Assembly: GCA_007120615.1 (NCBI GenBank)
Contig: SKNI01000086.1
Span: forward strand, 1-5,273
Reading direction: 5' to 3'
DNA from: Myxococcales bacterium
GTDB lineage: Bacteria; Myxococcota_A; Bradymonadia; Bradymonadales; Bradymonadaceae
Length of the DNA: 5,273 nucleotides
Shown here: piece by piece, positions 1-5,273 of the stretch
How positions within the stretch are numbered: position 1 is the first letter of the stretch
Layout: each line of letters opens with the position of its first letter
Made by a program: the position numbers and the translations under genes
The notes under the pieces: model-generated
Told to the model about the DNA's origin: nothing
What the model saw: the letters and a program-made list of their open reading frames with translations, nothing else
Database searches by the model: none

Positions 1-2
1 AG

Positions 3-24
3 CCTGGATTATTCATGACGTGTC
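3..24 (+). repeat. Left terminal inverted repeat
   Basis: This is the left end of the small element. It pairs with 133-154 over 22 positions with one mismatch, and bases 3-19 are a perfect match. It lies at the window edge, so its outer flank cannot be examined beyond two bases. Confidence 0.8.
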
Positions 25-70
25 GTCACGAGGCAAAATCAGCGTCAAAAGCCCGAAATCGAGCCCCACA

Positions 71-89
71 GGCGATGCAGCGCATCGTC
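71..89. repeat. Short perfect hairpin inside the element
   Basis: CGATGC (73-78) and GCATCG (82-87) form a perfect 6-bp stem around a 3-base loop. A G/T wobble and a G-C pair can extend it outward to 71-89. It lies near the centre of the inverted-repeat element and would sit at the tip if the whole element folded on itself. No T run follows, so it is not a terminator. Confidence 0.5.
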
Positions 90-132
90 GAGGAGAGAGA
101 TGAAGGGATTTTGGGGCTGATGAGCCGCAGTA

Positions 133-154
133 GACAGGTCATGAATAATCCAGG
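133..154 (-). repeat. Right terminal inverted repeat
   Basis: This is the inverted copy of bases 3-24, and bases 138-154 are a perfect match to 3-19. It ends 22 bp before the lipoprotein start codon. Its AATAAT (144-149) resembles a -10 box pointing toward the lipoprotein gene, but no good -35 sits at the right distance (121-127 is a poor match), so promoter activity is only a possibility. Confidence 0.8.
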
Positions 155-170
155 TTAGGGCCGTACCCGT

Positions 171-174
171 GGAG
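171..174 (+). promoter_or_regulatory. Shine-Dalgarno site that helps decide the lipoprotein start
   Basis: GGAG lies 2 bases before the ATG at 177 and 5 bases before the second ATG at 180. The spacing suits 180 better, so the first methionine listed for the lipoprotein may not be the one used. The product would differ by one residue, with no effect on the signal peptide. Confidence 0.5.
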
Positions 175-176
175 TA

Positions 177-1946
177 ATGATGTTGAAGGTTCAGTGGGCT
201 TTTGTAGTTTTCTTGAGTTTGTTGTTGGCCTCCTGCACGGAAGATCCGGAGCTCGACGAGCCGGCCGATGGCGAGCAGGAGAGTGCGTTCTCTACGGGCA
301 AGGCCGATGATTTTTTGGGGTCCTGTGAGCGGGAACATATCCTGCTTCTGGTCAACGACCCGAGCAGCGACTCCGACCGCCTGGTAGACGTCGGTCTGCA
401 CCGGAGGGCGGCCAATAATATCGTGACTTTTCGAGCCGGACCCGATGGTGAACTGGCCACCGAGGACGACGCCTATTTTCGAGCGGTCGAAGAGATCGAC
501 GACATATATTTCGTCGGACCCGTGGCCATGCAGCAACTCACCGGGGCCATCGCCGACTACTGCCAGGACCAGCCCCGCCGAGAAGTAGACACCGTCTTTT
601 CGCCCCAGCCCTATTTCGACAGTCATATTAACCGGGTGGTGGAGATGATCGACGGCGCCGAGCGCTCCATCGACATGGCCATGTACAGCCTCAGCGATAA
701 TCGGGCCTTCGACGCCCTGGCCGACGCGGTGGAGAGAGGCGTTGAGATTCGAGTCCTCTTTGACAGCGCCAACGGCGATCACCTCAATACGGCGGGCTCT
801 CGCTCGGCGCGCCTGGAAGACCTGGGCGCCGATGTGCGCTATATCAACCGGATCATGCACCATAAATTTGCCATCATCGACGGCCCCCAGGATGAGCTTC
901 TGCAGGCATCCCAGGCTCGTTTCTTCTCGGGCAGCGCCAACCTCTCCTTTGGAGCGGCGACCCGCTACGACGAAAACGTCACCTTTCACCGGGGCGACGC
1001 TCCGCTGGTGTTGAAGATGCAGCGCGAGTTCAACCACCTCTGGGAGAACTCCCGGGATCTGGAGTGGAACGAAGACCTGACCTATTTCGAGACCCTGCCC
1101 ATCGCCGCCGATATGATTCCGCCCAAAGAGGGCCTGGAGGTGTTGTTGACCTCCGAGAATTTTGAGACCACTTTTTCAAGTCGGTGGGGAGCCGGATTTC
1201 GCCCCTTGCCGTTCAGCGAAGTCGTCGCCGATCGCCTGGTGGAGCTCATCGAAGAGGCCGACTCTTCGATCTATGTGGCCGCCGGCTTCTTGCGCTCCCG
1301 ACCAGTCTCCGAAGCCTTGCTTCAACGCTGGCAGGAGGATCCGGACCTCGATATTCAGATCTACCTGGATCAATCCGAATATATCAGCCAGTGGTATCAC
1401 AACTCACAGCTTCGAGATCTCGACGATTGTCTCGAGGATGCCGGCGAAAACGAGCGAGATATCTACAACTGCCGGGAGCGAGGATTTATCTTCAGCTACC
1501 AACTCCTGGACGCCGGTATCCCGGTTCGGTTTAAGAATTATTCCTACCGCTGGCATTATAGCTATGCCCTGCAGATGCATCATAAATATATGATCTTCGA
1601 CCGCAATACGGTGGCCACGGGGAGTTATAATTTCTCCAATAACGCCGAGCAGAACACCATGGAAAACGTCGTGATCTACCGCGACAGCTTCTATCCGGAA
1701 GTGGTCAATGGGTTCGTGGCAAATTTCGATGCGATCTGGGAGACGGGGCGCGCCGAAAACATCTTCGACGATATCTTAGAAGAGGTGAGCACAGCCGATG
1801 AGATCGAGCTTATTTTTGAGCCCGCCGCGTTCACCTGGGAGGAAGTCACCGAGCTTCGCCAGTTGATCCGTCAGCGATGCTCCGAGGTCGACTCCGAAGA
1901 GTATCGGCGCTTTCCGGAGAATAATCGGACCTGCACGGCGAATTAG
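177..1946 (+). CDS. Secreted PLD-superfamily lipoprotein with two HKD motifs
   Basis: This 589-residue protein is predicted to hydrolyse phosphodiester bonds outside the cytoplasm. The N terminus is a lipoprotein signal peptide: one Lys, a hydrophobic stretch at 8-18, then lipobox LASC with the lipidated Cys at 20. Residue +2 is Thr, not Asp, which favours the outer membrane. An acidic linker with GKADD (41-45) follows. Residues 50-129 form a small domain ending in IYFVGPVAMQQL, similar to helix-hairpin-helix-like domains I recall in myxobacterial secreted proteins. The PLD core has two complete active-site motifs: H228-x-K230-x4-D235 with G252-S-x-N255, and H468-x-K470-x4-D475 with G482-S-x-N485. 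Both histidine-lysine pairs are intact, so the enzyme should be active. The second motif (GSYNFSNNAEQN) resembles the Nuc/PLD-nuclease style, but substrate (phospholipid or nucleic acid) cannot be decided from sequence. The six cysteines after Cys20 fall into neat pairs (50/129, 418/432, 568/586), suggesting disulfides. No operon partner is visible; the next gene is convergent. Confidence 0.88.
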   Translation: MMLKVQWAFVVFLSLLLASCTEDPELDEPADGEQESAFSTGKADDFLGSCEREHILLLVNDPSSDSDRLVDVGLHRRAANNIVTFRAGPDGELATEDDAYFRAVEEIDDIYFVGPVAMQQLTGAIADYCQDQPRREVDTVFSPQPYFDSHINRVVEMIDGAERSIDMAMYSLSDNRAFDALADAVERGVEIRVLFDSANGDHLNTAGSRSARLEDLGADVRYINRIMHHKFAIIDGPQDELLQASQARFFSGSANLSFGAATRYDENVTFHRGDAPLVLKMQREFNHLWENSRDLEWNEDLTYFETLPIAADMIPPKEGLEVLLTSENFETTFSSRWGAGFRPLPFSEVVADRLVELIEEADSSIYVAAGFLRSRPVSEALLQRWQEDPDLDIQIYLDQSEYISQWYHNSQLRDLDDCLEDAGENERDIYNCRERGFIFSYQLLDAGIPVRFKNYSYRWHYSYALQMHHKYMIFDRNTVATGSYNFSNNAEQNTMENVVIYRDSFYPEVVNGFVANFDAIWETGRAENIFDDILEEVSTADEIELIFEPAAFTWEEVTELRQLIRQRCSEVDSEEYRRFPENNRTCTAN

Positions 1947-1955
1947 GGCTGTTGC

Positions 1956-2000
1956 CAATAAGCCGGCCACGAAAACCGACCCATCTTCAATAAGCCGGCC
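1956..2000 (+). repeat. Pair of 13-bp direct repeats
   Basis: CAATAAGCCGGCC occurs at 1956-1968 and again at 1988-2000, with starts 32 bp apart. Each copy contains the palindrome GCCGGC. The pair lies directly after the lipoprotein stop codon in the convergent junction and is not explained by a coding region. It could be a remnant of a duplicated mobile-element end or a short tandem duplication that has diverged. Confidence 0.7.
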
Positions 2001-2018
2001 CACGCCCCCTGCTTTTAA

Positions 2019-2046
2019 GCGGACGGGGACGTACGGGGACGTCCGC
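2019..2046. repeat. GC-rich hairpin containing a tandem 10-bp repeat
   Basis: Two back-to-back copies of ACGGGGACGT occupy 2023-2032 and 2033-2042. The same stretch can form a 7-bp stem, GCGGACG (2019-2025) with CGTCCGC (2040-2046), around a 14-base loop. On the plus strand it lies 73 bp after the lipoprotein stop, so it could help end that transcript, but no T run follows on the plus strand and intrinsic termination is doubtful. GGGGACGT repeats of this kind recall REP-like sequences scattered in some deltaproteobacterial genomes; that link is from memory and unproven. Confidence 0.5.
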
Positions 2047-2051
2047 GCTCC

Positions 2052-2075
2052 ATAAAACTAGCGACGAGGGGTCGC
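2052..2075 (-). terminator. Probable rho-independent terminator of the receptor gene
   Basis: Read on the minus strand, the receptor stop codon is followed immediately by GCGAC, the loop CCCTC, then GTCGC (2075 down to 2061). The next bases are TAGTTTTAT. A 5-bp GC-rich stem followed by a short T run is terminator-like, although the stem is shorter than usual and the T run is interrupted by AG. Position and orientation fit the end of the receptor transcript. Confidence 0.5.
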
Positions 2076-3542
2076 CTATTCGGCGGCGTCCCAGGAGTCG
2101 TCGGTTTCGATGCGATCTTGAGCCCGGTGCTGCCAGGATTGATTGGCACCTACCTCGAATCGGGCAGTGACGTCGCGTAGAGACTCGGAGAGGGAAGCGA
2201 GCTCTGCTGCAGCCACCGTTACCTGCCGGATCCCGGCGACTCCCTGGTGAAGCATCTGACTCAATTCCTCCATCGCCTCATTGACCTCGCCGGTATTCTC
2301 ACGCTGGGTACCGGTGACGACCTTGATCTTCATGGCCATCTGAGTGGTTCCTTCGGAGCGCTCCAGGCCCTCCTGACAGGCCTGGACTGTAGTCTCGGCG
2401 GAAGCCTGGATATCGGTAACCAGCCCTTTGATCTGACTGACGGAGTCGGTGGTATTTTCGGCCAGTCGGCGCATCTCGTTAGCTACGAGGGTAAAGCCAC
2501 GGCCTTTTTCACCGGCCCGAAATCCCTCCAGGCTGGCGTTGAGGGCCAGCAGGTCGGAGCGCTCGGCGATATTCTTGATGAGATTGAGGATCTCCGAGAT
2601 CCGTTGGCTATGCTGGTTGAGCTCTTCGATTCGGCGGGTGATCTTTCGATTGGTCTCCCGGGTTTCTTCGGCGGCCTCAAAGACATGGCGAGCGTTGTCG
2701 GCGCTGGCGTCGGAGGACTCAAAAAGTCTCTCCACGGTGGCCAGAGTCTTCTGAATTCGAAGGGCCTGCTGCCTGGCAGAATCCTCGTAGTGGTGGAGCA
2801 CGTGCATCATCTCTTCGGTGGAAGTCGCGACATGCAGTGCGCTGCCTACGATCTCTTCGACCAGGGTTCGAAGGCTGACCACCATCTCGTTGAACACTCG
2901 GTTTAGATCCCCGTCTTTTTCCACCTGAGAGGTCAGATCGCCGCCGGCGATATGGCGGGCTCGCTCGGCGAGGGTTCGCAGGTTTTGAACCATCATCCCG
3001 AAGGCGTCGCCCAATTCTCCGGGCAGCCTCTCGTCGAGAGCGGGATTATATAATTGATCATTGGCGATGATATGAGCTTTTACGGTGAGGCGGCGAAGCT
3101 GGTTGGTCAACTGCGCAAAGCTGCGGTTGAGATCCCCCTGGCTCGAAGAGCTGGGGAGGTCGACCACCGACAATTGGCCCGTTTCCAGTACTCGGTCCTG
3201 AAGGGCCTGGACGCCGATTTCGCCGTTGGCCAGCTCCAGGGCTTCCTCGCTTAAGAGACGAAGCTGGGTCAATAATTGATTTACCGCTGTCGCCATACGC
3301 CCCACGTTGCTGGTGGAGCGAACGGTCAGTCGAGGCTGGGAGAGATCTCCGGCGGCTAATTTCTCCACCGCGTCGGTGAGCTCGTCGTAGGCCGAAAGAT
3401 TTCGGTGAATATAAACAATCGCCAGTGCTCCGGCAGCCATGAACATCACCGCTCCCAGCGGACCGGGAAGCAATAAAATGATGGCGATTCCAAGTGCGAG
3501 GACTGCCCCCACGGCGATAGTAATTTTCGTACTGCTGCCCAT
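2076..3542 (-). CDS. Methyl-accepting chemotaxis-type receptor, poly-HAMP, no periplasmic domain
   Basis: This protein has 488 residues from the ATG at 3542; a TTG at 3548 would add two. I prefer the ATG because an AGG lies 7 bases upstream. Such receptors control a CheA kinase through CheW. Two hydrophobic helices (about 6-26 and 29-46) are separated only by a short PGPLG turn, so there is essentially no periplasmic ligand domain. Residues 44-231 look like about four HAMP-like units in series, with recurring AAGDL, ANGEI and AGGDL turns and GDLNR or GELGDAF second helices. The long coiled-coil signalling domain follows, with the hairpin tip at 325-350 (DLLALNASLEG, then RAGEKGRGF) and the MRRLAEN segment. 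The tip is conserved enough to bind CheA/CheW, but its IAERSD variant suggests a specialised chemosensory system and not standard flagellar taxis. No NWETF-like CheR/CheB tether ends the protein. No che genes are adjacent, so its partners are elsewhere. Signals are probably sensed in the cytoplasm, the membrane or through a partner. Confidence 0.88.
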   Translation of the reverse strand: MGSSTKITIAVGAVLALGIAIILLLPGPLGAVMFMAAGALAIVYIHRNLSAYDELTDAVEKLAAGDLSQPRLTVRSTSNVGRMATAVNQLLTQLRLLSEEALELANGEIGVQALQDRVLETGQLSVVDLPSSSSQGDLNRSFAQLTNQLRRLTVKAHIIANDQLYNPALDERLPGELGDAFGMMVQNLRTLAERARHIAGGDLTSQVEKDGDLNRVFNEMVVSLRTLVEEIVGSALHVATSTEEMMHVLHHYEDSARQQALRIQKTLATVERLFESSDASADNARHVFEAAEETRETNRKITRRIEELNQHSQRISEILNLIKNIAERSDLLALNASLEGFRAGEKGRGFTLVANEMRRLAENTTDSVSQIKGLVTDIQASAETTVQACQEGLERSEGTTQMAMKIKVVTGTQRENTGEVNEAMEELSQMLHQGVAGIRQVTVAAAELASLSESLRDVTARFEVGANQSWQHRAQDRIETDDSWDAAE

Positions 3543-3724
3543 AACCAAGCCTGACCCATAATTGCCAACAACCCATTACCACGCCAACATCTTTTGCTTA
3601 TGGCGTTATATCGCTCAACAATTCTGTCGAGATTCGTGGCGGCTTTTGCGGTGCGAACGTCGACCTCACTCTAACGTCTCAGCGGTCTAAACTCCAGTAG
3701 ATATATCCTTACCGGGCTATAAGC

Positions 3725-3755
3725 TTAATAGCAATTTTACGACTTCAATTATAAT
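3725..3755 (+). promoter_or_regulatory. Weak candidate promoter for the histidine kinase
   Basis: A perfect -10 hexamer, TATAAT, lies at 3750-3755. The best upstream -35 is TTAATA (3725-3730), which matches 4 of 6 consensus bases but at a long 19-base spacing. It would leave a leader of roughly 230 bases before the kinase start. In such AT-rich DNA a -10 match can arise by chance. Confidence 0.2.
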
Positions 3756-3975
3756 AATTAATAGATATCAAGCTTAATTTAGCTTCACTATTATCGGCAA
3801 GGGAGAGATTCAGGACCACCACAGAATAAATATCCATTGTCACCACCTGCTGTAAACGCATACACTGTCGGTCATTCACGAGTGCTGCCCACCGGATTTG
3901 CGTTGGCACTACCGCCGAGGACTGGGCGAGAGTTTCGACGTAATCCTGAAGGTCAGCACAATCTTGGTGGGAAGT

Positions 3976-3982
3976 TAAGGAG
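3976..3982 (+). promoter_or_regulatory. Strong Shine-Dalgarno site of the histidine kinase
   Basis: TAAGGAG is a near-perfect Shine-Dalgarno sequence and lies 9 bases before the ATG at 3992. It fixes the start of the kinase gene, which has no in-window stop codon. Confidence 0.8.
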
Positions 3983-3991
3983 TACAAGATA

Positions 3992-5273
3992 ATGAATAAG
4001 TCATTACGAATTACCGATGGGGGACACCTATTGGATTCGAGAACCGAGCGGTTTTTGCCCGAAAACTTCGAGTTTACTTCGGAGCAGTTATTTCGGGCCC
4101 GGGTGGTGGTAACTCTTTGTTTTGCAATTGCCTTTTTTGGCCCCCTCTATGCAGCAGTCGTCTATTTTTTGACGTCATCCGTGGGACAGGCCGCTGCCAT
4201 TTGCGTTGCGACGGTGTGCGTGGTGTCGACCCCGTTTATGATGCGAAAGGGGACTTCTTTTGTATTTCTGGGCAACTGGCTGACTCTATGCGGCTATGGG
4301 CTGATCTTATTTCTGGCCACCCAGAGTCTGGGGCAATCGGTGATGATGTGGCAGGTGGTCTTTGCCGTATTAGGAGGACTGATCGCCGGCAAAAGATCGG
4401 CGATCTTCTGGGTGATCACGATGTCGATCACCACCGCTTATTTTTATCTGTCCATGATCGCCTCCGCTCCCAGCGAAGGACTATTATTTAGCGAGCTCCA
4501 GATTCTGTGGGAGATGATTCTCATCATCGGTATGTTTGCCGCCATTATGGTGCTGACCTTTTCTTATGAAGGGGTCAAAGATTGGGCCCTGGATCAGGTC
4601 CGAAAAAAAGAAGCTCAGACCCGGGCGATCCTCGACGCCGCTCCCGATGGAATCATCACCCTCTCCAGCGACGGTCGAGTCGCCGGGTTCAATCCGGCAG
4701 CGGAGGCCCTCTTTCAATACCAGACAGGCTCTGCCGAATGGGCCCCGTTTTCGGTGCTGGTTCCCGGGATCGAGAAAGCTCCTGCGGAGGCGGTGGATCC
4801 GGAGATCGAAGAGTTAGCCGACGGAAAGGTCTTCGATATCGAAGAGCGACAATCTTCCGGACCGGGCGGGCTCGACGCCTGGGTGGGCTCGGCCCGAGAG
4901 ACCGAGGCCATTCGAAAGGGAGGAGAGCGATTCCCGGCGGAGGTCTCGGTGACTCGAATTGAGGATGACGACCGATTCGTAGCCGTTTTGCGGGATATCA
5001 CGGAGCGAAAAGAAGCCCAGCGAGAGCTTCGAGAGGCTCGCGATAAGGCGGTGGAGGCCAACGAGGCCAAGAGCCGTTTTCTGGCCAATATCAGCCATGA
5101 GTTGCGAACCCCCCTTAATGCGGTGATCGGCTATAGCGAACTGGTCTGCGATGACCTGGAGGACTTAGATCAGCCGGAGATCCGCTCCGATGTTCAAAAA
5201 ATTGGAGTGGCCGGAAAGCATCTGCTCACTCTGATCAACGAGATTTTGGATCTGGCCAAGGTGGAATCGGGAA
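3992..5273 (+). CDS. Membrane-bound PAS sensor histidine kinase, 3' truncated by window
   Basis: This reading frame is open from the ATG at 3992 to the window edge (427 complete codons) with no stop. The product should sense a signal, autophosphorylate on histidine and pass the phosphate to a response regulator. After a soluble N terminus of about 35 residues there are about six hydrophobic segments (roughly 38-60, 66-82, 89-110, 117-133, 136-157, 169-190), an integral-membrane sensor region of no family I recognise. A PAS domain follows (about 209-345), starting with AILDAAPDGIITLSSDGRV and closing with the PAC-like DITERKEAQ. A short coiled coil leads to the HisKA dimerisation domain, with the H-box SHELRTPLN and phospho-acceptor H369. 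The sequence continues through the second HisKA helix (LLTLINEILDLAKVESG). The ATPase domain (N, G1, F and G2 boxes) and any receiver domain lie outside the window, so hybrid status is unknown. It is divergent from the receptor gene; a cognate regulator might lie downstream. Confidence 0.9.
   Translation, partial: MNKSLRITDGGHLLDSRTERFLPENFEFTSEQLFRARVVVTLCFAIAFFGPLYAAVVYFLTSSVGQAAAICVATVCVVSTPFMMRKGTSFVFLGNWLTLCGYGLILFLATQSLGQSVMMWQVVFAVLGGLIAGKRSAIFWVITMSITTAYFYLSMIASAPSEGLLFSELQILWEMILIIGMFAAIMVLTFSYEGVKDWALDQVRKKEAQTRAILDAAPDGIITLSSDGRVAGFNPAAEALFQYQTGSAEWAPFSVLVPGIEKAPAEAVDPEIEELADGKVFDIEERQSSGPGGLDAWVGSARETEAIRKGGERFPAEVSVTRIEDDDRFVAVLRDITERKEAQRELREARDKAVEANEAKSRFLANISHELRTPLNAVIGYSELVCDDLEDLDQPEIRSDVQKIGVAGKHLLTLINEILDLAKVESG

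Larger units (their letters stand above)
3..154. mobile_element. Small non-autonomous inverted-repeat element (MITE-like or joined IS ends)
   Basis: The two ends are inverted copies of each other: 3-24 matches the reverse complement of 133-154 at 21 of 22 positions. The first 17 bases, CCTGGATTATTCATGAC, are identical and the single mismatch is at position 20. The interior of about 108 bp has no open frame of useful length, so the element cannot encode its own transposase. It also contains nested inverted repeats (62-68 with 112-118, and 73-78 with 82-87), so a single strand could fold into a long stem. The right flank begins TTAG (155-158) and the two bases visible on the left (1-2) are AG, which fits a 4-bp target duplication TTAG but cannot be proved because the window starts there. 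The IS family is not identified. The element may be a MITE or an IS that lost its centre. The inverted repeats are certain; mobility is inferred. Confidence 0.7.
3543..3991. other. Divergent intergenic region with an AT-rich core
   Basis: This region of about 450 bp separates the divergent receptor and histidine kinase genes and should hold both promoters. Bases 3543-3700 have ordinary composition, with an imperfect inverted repeat at 3626-3636 and 3654-3664 (9 of 11 positions pair). Bases 3710-3790 are strongly AT-rich and contain AAGCTTAAT twice (3721-3729 and 3770-3778) and ATTATAAT (3748-3755), which reads TATAAT on both strands. Bases 3800-3985 return to normal composition. Short open frames occur on both strands (minus 3745-3987, plus 3783-3992), but neither resembles a known family. 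No tRNA or riboswitch was recognised. Confidence 0.55.

Noticed and set aside
3..154. The left inverted repeats as a CRISPR repeat or an intrinsic terminator
   Set aside because: There are only two copies, in inverted and not direct orientation, with a gap of about 108 bp and no T run. This fits mobile-element ends, not an array or a terminator.
45..1037. A 330-residue open frame on the minus strand opposite the lipoprotein gene
   Set aside because: It lies antisense to a gene with two intact HKD motifs and a signal peptide, and its translation resembles no domain. It also runs into the inverted-repeat element. It is a composition-driven shadow.
2247..2906. A 219-residue open frame on the plus strand opposite the receptor gene
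   Set aside because: The opposite strand encodes the conserved receptor signalling domain, including the hairpin tip. The plus-strand translation has no recognisable motif.
3543..3548. TTG start at 3548 for the receptor
   Set aside because: It adds only two residues, and the AGG upstream is too close to it (1 base). The ATG at 3542 has better spacing. It remains possible, but is less likely.
3783..3992. Plus-strand open frame whose stop TAA overlaps the kinase ATG (TAATG), suggesting translational coupling
   Set aside because: The possible starts (TTG 3837, GTG 3882, TTG 3903) have no Shine-Dalgarno site. The kinase has its own strong site at 3976-3982, and the peptide is Arg- and Pro-rich without family resemblance.

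Overview
The window holds two complete protein genes and one gene cut by the right edge, with mobile-element debris at the left edge and two informative intergenic regions. Base composition is moderately GC-rich with a local AT-rich patch. The lipoprotein style (acidic linker, then a Gly-Lys-Ala-Asp motif after the lipobox), the SDLLALNA-type receptor tip and the orphan signalling genes suggest a deltaproteobacterial lineage such as Myxococcota or Bradymonadia. This is an inference from protein style; no phylogenetic marker gene is present.

Layout: (1) 3-154 is a small inverted-repeat element resembling a MITE or the joined ends of an IS. It stops 22 bp before the first gene. (2) 177-1946 (+) encodes an outer-membrane-type lipoprotein with two intact HKD motifs of the phospholipase D/nuclease superfamily, preceded by a small domain with a helix-hairpin-helix-like end. 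(3) 1947-2075 is the junction between two convergent genes. It contains two different pairs of short direct repeats, a GC-rich hairpin and a terminator-like hairpin. (4) 2076-3542 (-) encodes a methyl-accepting chemotaxis-type receptor with a two-helix membrane hairpin, essentially no periplasmic domain and about four stacked HAMP-like units. (5) 3543-3991 is a divergent intergenic region of about 450 bp with an AT-rich core and no convincing gene. (6) 3992-5273 (+) is the first 427 codons of a membrane-bound PAS sensor histidine kinase, which runs off the window.

Functionally, the receptor and the kinase are divergent neighbours and could be co-regulated, but nothing in the sequence proves that they act in one pathway. 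No CheA, CheW, CheR or response regulator is visible here. The PLD lipoprotein is a separate convergent unit. I see no CRISPR array, tRNA or rRNA, and no clear unprecedented system. The most unusual items are the short inverted-repeat element next to the lipoprotein start, the poly-HAMP receptor without a periplasmic domain, and the repeat-bearing convergent junction.
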